Shown: positions 9,701 through 18,523, counted from the first letter of the stretch. The stretch is DNA of 31,719 bases from a virus (IMGVR_UViG_3300042939_000222:1-31719); one strand, 5' to 3'. Translations and numbers: made by a program. Notes: a model not told the origin generated them from the letters alone.

Positions 9701-9924
9701 CAAAATTTACATTATTTGGAGCTTCTTGGCGCGACACATCAGGCACAAGTGATTCATATAGTCAAGTAAACACATATGATAGACGTCCAGAAGAGTTTAT
9801 AAATAACAGTAATATCGGAACATTGTACTTTAATGTGTACAGTCAAGATACTTCGAATCCACTTAGCTCATATTCATATGAAGCTGAATCATATTCGGAG
9901 CGCATCACTAGATCTCTTTCTTAA
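6733..9924 (+). CDS. 7: Baseplate wedge protein gp7-like with ETDQRRWS repeat array
   Basis: A 1063-residue protein following gp6. Residues 1-120 (YELFVDFIKAYYEFLDQ, then FYQARGSKESFQFLFKILFN) and 409-428 (DIVKALLHPAGMELFAEY) resemble, from memory, the C-terminal part of T4 gp7, which grips gp8 and the wedge core. The N-terminal half of T4 gp7 is absent. From residue 494 to about 763 there are six copies of a unit with pattern R-[RK]-Y-D-S-x-G-N-L-T-x-ETDQRRWS; the first copy is diverged (YSPEGDLMG) but keeps ETDQRRWS. The rest (770-1063) is beta-rich, with a motif LTFTGNITAGSSLVTLVG, and I do not recognise it. Position and N-terminal match support a wedge role; the repeat region likely projects outward and its function is unknown. 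Confidence 0.72.
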   Translation: MQKTPIAIALERQIPEYIRGEYELFVDFIKAYYEFLDQTQQRNLEDIRSIENTLDEFIIRFKKELSVLFPTNSLENERFILQRIREFYQARGSKESFQFLFKILFNKESDIFYPSTQILRASDGKWIEEKSVFVKSTSGNLFELSGKNITIQTSKKKISVFCPRVVLYKNDIYEVFINRSYIQDISVGDTVSSEDELNYGEILPCPNKYTITTKGSGFEVGQLYYLKTERGDGSLIKITKIGTGGSIEKVQVISFGLDYDSTFYAKLSNKQAVALPYYHPVTSINGSTPTPPYPDGNNGFIDYGYINRQDYFYFDKFYTPSVSNDQNVFYADGTYVGEIIGSFYTNASNTNVIDVDTAEIKIQLGAVAVYPGYYETSDGFISDESYIQDGRYYQLFSYVIKVEQQVDSYRDIVKALLHPAGMELFAEYTIKNNYLVSAAPLLAFIRRQFLDQQFVTDDDGTNSVLKVVPSSESTSIAIHNFLEDIKNVQLKIQKYSPEGDLMGETDQRRWSTVDPIIFNLYDMSKGSALDPIENSIPVAYHSGSEDVKDSIVLVRRYDSSGNLTAETDQRRWSVVDHEAIITNKDNTLLIRRYDSSGNLTSETDQRRWSVVNHTDGITNKDSILSIRKYDSSGNLTGETDQRRWSTVDPVNDAHFFSFQSIENGTFYKIVVPVETDSKSTTVFIRRYDSDGNLTSETDQRRWSFVIPVNAGHDFAFTSEDGGAFFKTTSTTDAQQKTTTVLIRKYDSSGNLTNETDQRRWSTVNSVDLYVLDPLITPEKLITLPLGRRNSTDTANINDGLTTRWTIAISTDEAGAAPGQVGFVRTVTYDRSIIPLVSLDPVVASDTFVPTPEFPHERSTVFSIPNTTSLFTAVDSLPIIGTEFQRAPDLTFTGNITAGSSLVTLVGKSTGGIQIGRILTKVSGAGSLGAGTVRVNSVDSETTFSMNINASVTGSITFIIIGETPELADVLSSPIDSFPNGLSPTESNPNAKFTLFGASWRDTSGTSDSYSQVNTYDRRPEEFINNSNIGTLYFNVYSQDTSNPLSSYSYEAESYSERITRSLS
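8212..9021 (+). repeat. Six protein-level repeats with invariant ETDQRRWS in gp7
   Basis: Units begin at about 8212, 8395, 8503, 8611, 8785 and 8959. ETDQRRWS is identical in all six at protein level while codons vary: the Arg-Arg pair reads CGA CGT, CGA CGT, CGT CGC, CGC AGA, CGT CGT and CGC CGA. Units 2 to 4 are spaced by 36 residues and units 4 to 6 by 58 residues, with similar linkers inside each class. Confidence 0.93.
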
Positions 9925-9938
9925 TAAAGGTAAAAAAC

Positions 9939-10448
9939 ATGATTACAATTCCAAAATTCTCTAATTTTATCGAATTAGGCGGAACTCTTTCAATCGCTCA
10001 CTATGGGCTTAATGGCGAGTTGATTGAAGATCGCTTTTATTCTAACATCGTTACTACTGCTGGTAAACAGTGGATTGCACAACGTATGAAAGACGGCGGC
10101 ATCCCAGTTCAAATGACTCACATGGCAATTGGCGGAAATGCAACTGTTGGATCAAATCCTGCAAAGACTACTCCTCAAGTTGGAGACCCTGCTCTTAGCA
10201 CTGGTGGCAGTCCTGCTCTTTCAGAACTAGCACGTGTTGGTTTGACTACAGCTGGTGGCAGTGTTTCTGGTGCTGTTGTTACATATGCAGCAACATTCGC
10301 TGCAGGCACAGGCACTGGATCTCTTGTTGAAGCTGGTATTTTTAACGCAGCTACAGGACCACTTATGCTTTGCAAAACTTCTTTTGATGTTGTTAACAAA
10401 GCGGCTAATGACTCGATTTCCATCACATGGACTGTAACTATTCAGTAA
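9939..10448 (+). CDS. Conserved phage structural protein, baseplate or fiber associated
   Basis: This 169-residue protein lies between gp7 and gp8. It has a pattern common in small tail-associated proteins of many tailed phages: an N-terminal NIVTTAGKQWIAQRM, then MTHMAIGG, a central ELARVGL, and a C-terminal LVEAGIFNAATGPLMLCKTSF followed by a strand ending SITWTVTI. The family is beta-rich and often found next to fiber genes; its molecular role is not established to my knowledge. A clear Shine-Dalgarno (AAAGG, 9926-9930) precedes the ATG by eight bases, so it is probably strongly translated. T4 has no gene at this place, so it appears to be an insertion in the wedge operon. Confidence 0.7.
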   Translation: MITIPKFSNFIELGGTLSIAHYGLNGELIEDRFYSNIVTTAGKQWIAQRMKDGGIPVQMTHMAIGGNATVGSNPAKTTPQVGDPALSTGGSPALSELARVGLTTAGGSVSGAVVTYAATFAAGTGTGSLVEAGIFNAATGPLMLCKTSFDVVNKAANDSISITWTVTIQ

Positions 10449-10454
10449 TTGAAC

Positions 10455-12665
10455 ATGGCAACTTCGCTACTTAAATTTTCTCTAAAGACAAACTTAGTAA
10501 AGTCTGTCATTTCAGAGATTGTATCAAACGTCAGTAGATATTATTATGTCTATTGTCATCCGGGCTCTTGGACGAACGAGAGTTCTCCAGAGCCTGTTTC
10601 AGATTCATTTGAATATGAAAACGAAACTCGCAATGAAGCGATTTTATATAAACAAATAGACTCTAATGATATATGTGCTGTTGTTCCAAGATATGATTGG
10701 ATAGCGGGCTATACGTTTGACATGTATGATGAATATTCGAGTAGCGATCCTGCATTCTCAGGGGCAACAGCTCTTGAGAATGCACAATTTTATTGTTTGA
10801 CTGATGATTTTAATGTATATAAGTGTCTTTATAATAACAACGATAAGCCATCTTCGATAAGGCCTACTGGTACTTCTACGACTCCCATTAAATTAGATGA
10901 TGGATATATTTGGAAGTACATGTACACCGTTCCACTGTCAGTTCGTAATAAGTTTTTAACTGCGACTACAATGCCAGTGGTAACTGCTTTATCAAATCAA
11001 TTTTATTCTAATGGATCGATTGTTTCTTATACTATTGAAAATCCAGGTAAAGAATATCCAGTAACATCTTATAAAATTATAGGATTTAAAATAATTGATC
11101 CTGGATCTGGTTATACATCAAATCCTACAATTACTGTAGCAAATCCTGATCAAGTAGGTGGAACTCCTGCAACCGCAGGCGTAATTACTCGCAGCGGTGG
11201 GCAACTAACATCGGTGTTGGCTGATACACAGGGATCTGGATATTCATATCCTCCTATTATAACTGTTATTGGAGGCGGAGCCTCTCGTCAAGCTTCGCTA
11301 GAGCCAATTGTTGAACGAATTGGCAATGTTTTCACACGATTAGAAGTTACTGGTGATGGATACTTAGAAGAAAATCCGTATGTTGTCGATTCAATTGAAA
11401 TTTTGACTGGTGGAACAGGCTACTCATCTGTGACTTTTTTATTCACAGATCCCGATCTTCCAAATGGTGTTAAAGCGGTTGCTTCTGGCATTGTAACAAA
11501 TGGTGTAGTAACTGGAGCAACTATTACTAATCCAGGATTTGGATACAGCAAGCCATTTTATTCAGTAACTCCAATACAGATGCAAGGCGCAAGTAATGTT
11601 GTGCAAGTTCAAGCTACATCGCTCTCTGGGCAAACAGCGAGTGGATTGACTTTCCGTGTCAACACTAAGAAAAATGAAGCTGAATTAATACCCATTATCA
11701 ACGCAAATGGCGAAATAGAAGCTATACAAATTACAAAACCTGGTGTAGGTTATACGTATGCACTTGTAGATGTAATCACTTCATTAGATCCAGAAGATGA
11801 GCCAAATTTCCAAGAAGCTTCTATATTATTAAACTTTGGAATCGGTGACATCGAATCTCGTCAATCTACTGTTGAATTAACGGCAGTTGACGGAGGCATA
11901 CATGTTATAAAAATTGTTGATGCTGGTTTAGGATACACTTCTGTACCTACTGTAACTATTACTGGCGACGGAACTGGGTGCAGTGCCACTGCGTATTTAA
12001 CATCTACTGGTTCAATAGACAGAATTGAAGTTAATAGCGTTGGTCAAGGATACACAAAAGCAACAGTTAGTATAGTAGGACCATCTGCTTCTCCAGCTGT
12101 TGCTAAGGCAATGATTTCGCCTAAAGGCGGTCACGGAAAAGACGCTGTCAGTGAGTTATATTCAAAGACTATCGTATTCCACGGCAATTTATCCAAAGAA
12201 AAAAATCAAGGATTTATTTCTACTAATGATTATCGACAAGTTTGCATTATTAAAAACCCAAAGATATTTAATAAGCCAAGCAATTTAAGATTATCATTAG
12301 CTTCAACGTGTTTTGTAGCAATAGGTACTTCTTCTCAGACAGGATTTGCATCTATAAACTTAGATGATATACTAACTTGGACTGACACTACTGTAACTCC
12401 TAATAAAGTGTACAGCTTTAGAGTTATTGAAAAGAATGCCTCTTACTCTGCTACAGAATCAGCGCTTCTGTTATCCTATTTAGACAATAGAATTCCAAGT
12501 GCTGGATCTACATTTAGCAAAACAGGTATTACCTTTAGTACCACAAATATAGTTTTGCCAGACGTTAATAAATTTTCAGGAGATTTATTAACGATCGATA
12601 ATAGATTGAAATTTTCTCCATCCACAGAGCAAATTGTAGTAGTAACAAACTCAATTACATTCTAA
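10455..12665 (+). CDS. 8: Baseplate wedge protein gp8 with GxGY repeat expansion
   Basis: The first 200 residues match gp8: RYYYVYCHPGSWTNESSPEP, then YDWIAGYTFDMYDE and DDGYIWKYMYTVPLSVRNKF. Gp8 joins gp7 and gp10 on the outside of the wedge. At 736 residues it is about twice the length of T4 gp8 (334). The middle (residues 215-535) is filled with seven beta-type repeats around G-x-G-Y, for example GSGYTSNPTITV and GLGYTSVPTVTI, likely a chain of small beta domains. The C-terminus returns to a gp8-like region (SKTIVFHGNLSKEKNQGF). I prefer the ATG at 10455 over a TTG at 10449 that overlaps the previous stop; no strong ribosome binding site is visible, so coupling to the upstream gene is likely. 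Confidence 0.85.
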   Translation: MATSLLKFSLKTNLVKSVISEIVSNVSRYYYVYCHPGSWTNESSPEPVSDSFEYENETRNEAILYKQIDSNDICAVVPRYDWIAGYTFDMYDEYSSSDPAFSGATALENAQFYCLTDDFNVYKCLYNNNDKPSSIRPTGTSTTPIKLDDGYIWKYMYTVPLSVRNKFLTATTMPVVTALSNQFYSNGSIVSYTIENPGKEYPVTSYKIIGFKIIDPGSGYTSNPTITVANPDQVGGTPATAGVITRSGGQLTSVLADTQGSGYSYPPIITVIGGGASRQASLEPIVERIGNVFTRLEVTGDGYLEENPYVVDSIEILTGGTGYSSVTFLFTDPDLPNGVKAVASGIVTNGVVTGATITNPGFGYSKPFYSVTPIQMQGASNVVQVQATSLSGQTASGLTFRVNTKKNEAELIPIINANGEIEAIQITKPGVGYTYALVDVITSLDPEDEPNFQEASILLNFGIGDIESRQSTVELTAVDGGIHVIKIVDAGLGYTSVPTVTITGDGTGCSATAYLTSTGSIDRIEVNSVGQGYTKATVSIVGPSASPAVAKAMISPKGGHGKDAVSELYSKTIVFHGNLSKEKNQGFISTNDYRQVCIIKNPKIFNKPSNLRLSLASTCFVAIGTSSQTGFASINLDDILTWTDTTVTPNKVYSFRVIEKNASYSATESALLLSYLDNRIPSAGSTFSKTGITFSTTNIVLPDVNKFSGDLLTIDNRLKFSPSTEQIVVVTNSITF
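11097..12068 (+). repeat. Seven GxGY beta repeats inside gp8
   Basis: The protein pattern [P/A/G]-G-x-G-Y-[ST]-x-x-P-x-[VI]-T-[VI] recurs seven times with differing spacing: GSGYTS, GSGYSY, GTGYSS, GFGYSK, GVGYTY, GLGYTS and GQGYTK. A degenerate NPGKEYPV precedes the first. The DNA copies are well diverged, so these are old repeats. Confidence 0.8.
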
Positions 12666-12669
12666 TCCG

Positions 12670-12677
12670 AATAAATA
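12670..12677 (+). promoter_or_regulatory. Probable late promoter box (AATAAATA) before the DUF4815 gene
   Basis: AATAAATA is one base from the T4 late promoter TATAAATA and lies in a 52-base gap, 40 bases before the ATG at 12718. This leaves room for a normal leader, and the leader would begin near or inside the inverted repeat at 12679-12699. This is the best placed of the five boxes. Confidence 0.5.
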
Positions 12678-12678
12678 T

Positions 12679-12699
12679 ATTAATCTAACTTAGATTAAT
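12679..12699 (+). repeat. Perfect inverted repeat in the leader of the DUF4815 gene
   Basis: ATTAATCTAA and TTAGATTAAT are exact reverse complements separated by a single C; as RNA this gives a nine-pair stem with an ACT loop. No T-run follows, so it is not a standard terminator. It could stabilise the 5' end of the mRNA, be an operator, or stop RNA decay. Confidence 0.65.
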
Positions 12700-12717
12700 T
12701 ACTCAAAAGAGAAAAGT

Positions 12718-15700
12718 ATGGCACTAAATTTCAATATTGAACCGTTTTTCGACGACTATTCTGAAAACAAGAAATTCTATAGAATTTTATTTCGTCCTGG
12801 TTATGCTGTTCAAGCACGAGAGCTAACACAGCTTCAAACAATACTACAGCAACAAATTAAGCGTCATGGCGACCATATGTTCAAAAATGGTGCTATGATT
12901 ATTCCAGGTCAAATCTCATATGATTCAAATACTGCATATGTAAAAGTTGGTGCTACAATTTCTGGATCATCAGTTAGTACGTTTTCGGTACTATCGAACG
13001 TAAATGGAAAAATATATAGAGGTCAGACTTCTAATGTTGAAGCTCTTGTTCTTACTTCCACTCCTCTCGAAGTAATTAATAATACCAGTGAAGCCAATAC
13101 ATTATTTGTCAAATACATACGTGGAACTGGCACATTTAACACAGGTGAAATCATTTCTCCAGTTGATGGATCGACTGGGTTAGACTTAACTGTACAAAGT
13201 ACTGATTCACCTTTAGGTTATGGTACTACAGCTACAATACAAGAAGGCGTTTATTATATCAAAAACCATTTTGTGTTTGTTGAAGCACAGACAATTGTAG
13301 TTGCGAAATATAGTAAAATCCCAAGCGCTAAAGTTGGTCTTCAAGTTAATGAAAGTGTTGTATATCCCGAAGACGACGAAAGTTTATTAGATAATGCTTT
13401 AGGATCTCCAAATTATGCAGCTCCTGGTGCTGCACGTTATTCTATTGAATTGAAACTAACAAGTAAAAGCTATGATTCTACTGTAGATGCAGATGAATTC
13501 ATTACACTTCTTACACTGAAAGAAGGCGATGTACAATTCTTAGTTGATAAAACACAATACGCCGAATTAGAGAAAACTCTTGCTCGAAGAACCTACGATG
13601 AATCGGGTGATTACACTGTACGAGATTTTCCTATAGAATTGCGTGAATATCGCAACAATGATAGAGGCGCTTGGACTGCAGCAAAGTATTATCTCAAAGG
13701 AGATATTGTTACTAATGCGAGTAAGACATACAAAGCTAAGTCATCGCATACGTCTAGCGCAGCGTTTGCCACAGACACGAACAATTGGTTAGAAGATACA
13801 AGTCCTTCATATAACTATGGACTATATCAAGGTCCTACTGCAATTGCAACTGGTGTAACAGCAGAGAACATTTCAGATCTGACCACGAAAGTTTCACTCG
13901 CTATTGAGCCTGGTAAAGCGTATGTTCGTGGATATGAAATCGAAAAAATAGTTACTCAATATTTGACTCTCGATAAAGCACGAACAACTTCAAATTACGA
14001 ATTAAGAAGTGTTGATACTAGTCCTGGCAATTATATTATTATTAAAAACACAAATTATCTACCAGACATTAACACAGACGTCACATTCTATGATAGATAC
14101 GGCAGTGCAGGCCAAGTACCTGCATCTGGTGAAATAGTCGCAACAGCTCGTATAAAACAAATACAATTACACTCGTCTGATACGAGTGGAAATCCTGTAA
14201 GTTACAAAGTATTCCTATTTAGACTTATTGTTAGTTCTGGTAAAGATTTTACTAGAGATGCAAAATACTTATACTCAATTACTGGTAATAGTGCGGCAAA
14301 TAGATTTAGCGGAAGAATAGTTCCAACTCTAATTCAGTTAACTGGATCTCTTGCGGCTTCAAGTACAGGTACAATAACAGGCGTTAATACAACCTTTACA
14401 CAAGATTTAAAAGTTGGAGACTATGTTTCTATAAATTCAACTGAGTATAGAGTAACTACAGTAACTGATAATGATACTATTGTTATCGATGGTACACCAA
14501 CTATTAGTGCAGGCACTTTTATTTACAGAGTAGCTGCAACAATCAATAGTCCAAATAGATTGACGTCTTATTTCGAATTCCCCGCTTATGCCGTAAAAAG
14601 TACTCAGAATGCTAAGTATTCTTTTTATAAGAGATACCAAACATCTAGCGGAGCATCGACAGCAACTCTGACAGAAACCTCATATGTTTTTGGTGTTCAA
14701 ACTGATTCTCGCAATTATATAGTTATCAATAAAGCCGACGGAACACATCAAAAATATATCTCTACTGGAACGCCTAGTGCTGGTGAATATAAAATTTCTG
14801 GTGATGGAACAGCCAATGTTACGTTTACATTTGGTGCTGCGTCTACATACGAAATAATTGCAAATTTACGTAGAACAAACACAGCATCATTACTTAAGCG
14901 TACTAAAACTCTTAAGAATAATACAGAAACAAACAAAGCACTTACAAACGGCGCATTGACTTTAGCGTTTGCGGATGGATTCGAACTAATTTCTGTTACT
15001 ACTGGAACTTTTGCAAATAACACTTGGACAGCTAGTGCTGATGTAACATCAAAATTTAGATTTGACAATGGCGTTCGCAGTTCTCACTACGAATTAGCTT
15101 CAATATCATTACTTCCAGGACAAAGTATTACTGGAAATATTCAAGTCACTTATAGTTATTTTGAACAAGGCACTTCTAATGATTTCTATGTAGTTGACTC
15201 TTATCAAGATATAACTTACGAAGAATTGCCAGCTGATAGAGCGAATATACTTGATTTTCGTCCTGTGATTGATACATCAGGACAATTTTCGTCTATCATA
15301 ACTCCAAAGTTTGGAGAAGAGACCGATATTGAGTATGATTATTATCTCCCACGAATTGATAAACTTTCTATTACAACAACCGGCGATTATATCATTACAA
15401 AAGGTATTCCCGGTGTAAATCCTAAAGTTCCAGAATCTCCAAATGATTCAATGGACCTCTACACGTTTAGTGTAGAACCTTATACATTCAGTGGCAATGC
15501 TTCAAGCGTAATTCCTTCGAAGATAGAAAATAAACGCTACACAATGCGAGATATTGGCAAGTTAGAAAATCGCATTAATAATTTGGAGTACTACGCCACT
15601 CTATCTCTATTAGAGCAAAACACGATTAACTATAAAGCGTATGATGACTTTGGTTTAGAGCGTCCTCAGAATGGTTTTATAGTAGATGACTTCACTGGTC

Positions 15701-18303
15701 AAGGTGTTGGAAATGTTCTATCAGCAGACTGGAGAGCTTCGGTTGATAGTAGATCTGGCGAACTTAGACCATTCTTCAAAACCGCGAATATTGCTCTATT
15801 AGAAAAAACGACTAATTTTAATAGAACAAACTTAAATTACGAAGTTAATGGAGACTTAGCAACTCTTAAAATTGCAAGCAAAGTTCCTTTAGTATCTCAA
15901 CTTCGTGCTTCACATAACGAATCAGTCAATCCATTTAATATATTCGTATTCAATGGAAGCTTAGAAATCATCCCTTGGAACGATGATTGGATCGAAGTTA
16001 ACCGCCGACCAGACATCGTTATAAATGATACTAAACAGTACGATGCTGTAGTGGCAAAAGCAGAAGCTGACGGTGTTCTTGGAACAGTTTATAAATCTTG
16101 GTCTATTAACTGGGGCGGTGAGACTGTAGTGTCTAGTCAAACCCTCTCTGCTGATCGTCGTTTTGGCGACGGAGGATCTGCTCTCGATGCTGAGTTTGGA
16201 ATAGGACCTGAAGCAGAAGGTTGGGCGTTTAGACAGATAGGAGTTGAAACTGTTGCTCGAAATGGTACTAAGACTTACACTGGTGGCACAAGCACGTTTA
16301 TTAAGTCAACTGTTACTGACACGACAATTGGCGATAAAGTAGTTAGTACAGAACTAATTCCGTATATCCGTAAGCGCAAAATCTTATTTAGAGGCGAGAG
16401 TCTAAAACCAAATACCAGAATATATGCTTTCTTTGATGATATAAACGTTGATAGCCACATTACTCCTGCTAAGAAGATGGCTTTTGTTCCACGCGGAACT
16501 ACTGTTGTACCTACGTTTGAAATTGACATTAATGTAGGTTCAAACGTCAATAATGCCGAACGTAAGACTTCAGATGGAAATATTTCAACGGCTTACTTAT
16601 ACGGCGAAGTTTTAAAAGAGTATAGAATTGATGTATCAGTTACTCCGAATATAACAACTGCTACAGGCGCTTCGTGCGTAGTAGTAGGACAAGAGACTTA
16701 CGGTGGCACTAATTATGTTTATATTGACAATTTAAAAGGTCCAGCATTTTCAAGCGATACTACTCAGTATCAATATTATTTGGAAGCTGAATTTAATTCA
16801 GCGCGACAAATTAAAAAAGTTGGAAGTGTAATTACACCTTCTCAGTTAATGACAACTGACACTGGTCAATTACTTGGAACTTTCGATATTCCTAGTACGA
16901 CACAGATGCGCTTTAGAACTGGAACCCGTAATCTTCGCTTTACAGATGATGTTGCTAACATACGTTCAAATTCTTCAACTTCTGCTGAAGCAACATATAC
17001 TGCTAGAGGTGTTTTAGAAACTCGTGAAAGAACTATTCTTTCAACTAAGACAGCTGAAGTTGTTACAGAAAGAATTCCTGATAGAACTGAAGCGATTGTT
17101 GAAACAAGACGCCGCGTTGTTTCTGACACTGGTTGGTATGATCCATTAGCGCAAACATTCTTAGTGGATTTAGAAGGTGGAGCTTTTGTCACTGATGTTG
17201 ATTTATATTTCTCAGCAAAAGATACTAATGTTCCTGTAAAGATACATATTCGAAATGTTGTCAATGGTTATCCAGGACCTTCTATCGTTCCATTCTCTGA
17301 AGTAATATTACAACCAAGCGAAGTAAACACGAGTGCTAATGGCACAGTGGTGACTAAATTTAAATTTAGAAGTCCAGTTTATCTACAAAATGGTAGTGAG
17401 TATGCTTTAGTTATTATCTCTGATTCTGCAAAATATCGTGTTTGGATTGCACAATCCGGTTCTCTCGATATAAATGGATCTGGATTAATTTCTACTCAAC
17501 CATATGCTGGTGTATTGTTTAAATCTCAAAACGCATCAACATGGACAGCTGAGCAAAATCAAGACTTAAAGTTTGTCATCAATAGAGCAGTATTTAATAC
17601 AGGCAGCACTGCAACAATGACACTAGTAAATCAACACGTAAGTGAAGATTTCAATTATGATCTTGCAAACGTTAATGTGAATAGAATAGTTCTTCCTGAT
17701 ACTCAGCTAACTGCAAAACTTTCATATAATAGTTCATCTAGCACTATTAACTTGAATGAAGATGTTCTACTAACTTCACCACGTGTGCTTAAAGACAGTG
17801 TTGAAGAAGCCGGAACTTCATCATTTCAATCCGTTATTGAGTTTTCTTCAAGTAGAAGCAATATCTCTCCAGTGATCGATCTAAGTCGTTGTTCAGCTGT
17901 GTTAGTGGGTAACTCAATAAGTCTAGATGAAACGAATGAAATATATCCTGAAAGAGGAAGTGCACTTGCGAAATACGTGACAAAGCTCATTAGACTGAAT
18001 ACTCCTTCAACAAATCTTCGTATATTGTTCGATGCGAACGTTCCAAACGAAGGCTTCATTGATTTGTACTATAGAACTGGTTTGCAATCGAGCGATTTCT
18101 CTTCATCTAATTACACAAAAATTACTTCAGCTTTCTATGCTAAGCCAGTAAGAAAGACTGATAAATATCGTCAGTTCTTTGAAGTAGAAGCTAAACTAGA
18201 TCTACCACAGTTTGATATTATGCAAGCAAAGATTGTTCTAAGATCGAGCAATACATCTAAAGTTCCACGTGTTAAAGCGCTGAGAGTTATAGCGTATGCA
18301 TAA
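12718..18303 (+). CDS. DUF4815 baseplate/tail structural protein (positional counterpart of gp10)
   Basis: At 1861 residues this is the largest complete protein here. Its start (NFNIEPFFDDY, then FRPGYAVQARELTQLQTILQ and GDHMFKNGAMIIPGQ) is the DUF4815 signature found in marine T4-like phages. Residues about 318-362 resemble a CBM5/12-like module (aromatic-rich YYLKGDIVTNASKTYKAKSS, ending NNWLED). Residues about 540-610 form a small beta domain (GTITGVNTTFTQDLKVGDYV). Residues about 1472-1600 (DPLAQTFLVDLEGGAFVTDV, then VNGYPGPSIVPFSEV and VYLQNGSEYALVI) form a conserved beta sandwich. It follows gp8, where T4 has gp9 and gp10, so it may connect wedges to fibers. The family match is firm; the exact role is inferred. 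A weak AAGAG lies before the ATG. Confidence 0.8.
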   Translation: MALNFNIEPFFDDYSENKKFYRILFRPGYAVQARELTQLQTILQQQIKRHGDHMFKNGAMIIPGQISYDSNTAYVKVGATISGSSVSTFSVLSNVNGKIYRGQTSNVEALVLTSTPLEVINNTSEANTLFVKYIRGTGTFNTGEIISPVDGSTGLDLTVQSTDSPLGYGTTATIQEGVYYIKNHFVFVEAQTIVVAKYSKIPSAKVGLQVNESVVYPEDDESLLDNALGSPNYAAPGAARYSIELKLTSKSYDSTVDADEFITLLTLKEGDVQFLVDKTQYAELEKTLARRTYDESGDYTVRDFPIELREYRNNDRGAWTAAKYYLKGDIVTNASKTYKAKSSHTSSAAFATDTNNWLEDTSPSYNYGLYQGPTAIATGVTAENISDLTTKVSLAIEPGKAYVRGYEIEKIVTQYLTLDKARTTSNYELRSVDTSPGNYIIIKNTNYLPDINTDVTFYDRYGSAGQVPASGEIVATARIKQIQLHSSDTSGNPVSYKVFLFRLIVSSGKDFTRDAKYLYSITGNSAANRFSGRIVPTLIQLTGSLAASSTGTITGVNTTFTQDLKVGDYVSINSTEYRVTTVTDNDTIVIDGTPTISAGTFIYRVAATINSPNRLTSYFEFPAYAVKSTQNAKYSFYKRYQTSSGASTATLTETSYVFGVQTDSRNYIVINKADGTHQKYISTGTPSAGEYKISGDGTANVTFTFGAASTYEIIANLRRTNTASLLKRTKTLKNNTETNKALTNGALTLAFADGFELISVTTGTFANNTWTASADVTSKFRFDNGVRSSHYELASISLLPGQSITGNIQVTYSYFEQGTSNDFYVVDSYQDITYEELPADRANILDFRPVIDTSGQFSSIITPKFGEETDIEYDYYLPRIDKLSITTTGDYIITKGIPGVNPKVPESPNDSMDLYTFSVEPYTFSGNASSVIPSKIENKRYTMRDIGKLENRINNLEYYATLSLLEQNTINYKAYDDFGLERPQNGFIVDDFTGQGVGNVLSADWRASVDSRSGELRPFFKTANIALLEKTTNFNRTNLNYEVNGDLATLKIASKVPLVSQLRASHNESVNPFNIFVFNGSLEIIPWNDDWIEVNRRPDIVINDTKQYDAVVAKAEADGVLGTVYKSWSINWGGETVVSSQTLSADRRFGDGGSALDAEFGIGPEAEGWAFRQIGVETVARNGTKTYTGGTSTFIKSTVTDTTIGDKVVSTELIPYIRKRKILFRGESLKPNTRIYAFFDDINVDSHITPAKKMAFVPRGTTVVPTFEIDINVGSNVNNAERKTSDGNISTAYLYGEVLKEYRIDVSVTPNITTATGASCVVVGQETYGGTNYVYIDNLKGPAFSSDTTQYQYYLEAEFNSARQIKKVGSVITPSQLMTTDTGQLLGTFDIPSTTQMRFRTGTRNLRFTDDVANIRSNSSTSAEATYTARGVLETRERTILSTKTAEVVTERIPDRTEAIVETRRRVVSDTGWYDPLAQTFLVDLEGGAFVTDVDLYFSAKDTNVPVKIHIRNVVNGYPGPSIVPFSEVILQPSEVNTSANGTVVTKFKFRSPVYLQNGSEYALVIISDSAKYRVWIAQSGSLDINGSGLISTQPYAGVLFKSQNASTWTAEQNQDLKFVINRAVFNTGSTATMTLVNQHVSEDFNYDLANVNVNRIVLPDTQLTAKLSYNSSSSTINLNEDVLLTSPRVLKDSVEEAGTSSFQSVIEFSSSRSNISPVIDLSRCSAVLVGNSISLDETNEIYPERGSALAKYVTKLIRLNTPSTNLRILFDANVPNEGFIDLYYRTGLQSSDFSSSNYTKITSAFYAKPVRKTDKYRQFFEVEAKLDLPQFDIMQAKIVLRSSNTSKVPRVKALRVIAYA

Positions 18304-18520
18304 TATTGTGCAGATAGAAGGTAACAATGGCTTGATTAGAGATATGTCAAGCCATGCTATCTTGAATGCATCTTCTGAGCAAATAGATAGCTATAATAGC
18401 AGAAAGAAAGTAGCTCAACTTAGAGAATTAGAATTGTCTAAACAAAAAGAAGAAATTAATTCTTTGAAAGAAGATGTGAAAGAAATAAAAGCAATGCTTG
18501 AAGCACTTTTAAAAAGGTAA
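18296..18520 (+). CDS. Small conserved coiled-coil structural protein
   Basis: A 74-residue protein whose ATG overlaps the last codons of the DUF4815 gene by eight bases. The N-terminal part (LIRDMSSHAILNASSEQIDSY) followed by a charged helix (LRELELSKQKEEINSLKEDV and on to the C-terminus) matches a family of short proteins I associate with T4-like phages, where RD-x-x-S-x-AI-x-N is followed by Lys/Glu-rich coiled coil. Heptad leucines and valines suggest an oligomer. The function is unknown; its constant placement with tail genes suggests a virion part or an assembly helper. Its length and overlap make it real rather than a chance frame. Confidence 0.7.
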   Translation: MHNIVQIEGNNGLIRDMSSHAILNASSEQIDSYNSRKKVAQLRELELSKQKEEINSLKEDVKEIKAMLEALLKR

Positions 18521-18523
18521 GCC

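Noticed and set aside
10449-10454. TTG start for gp8 at 10449
   Set aside because: An ATG two codons later at 10455 gives the usual MATSLLKF start and is a better start codon.
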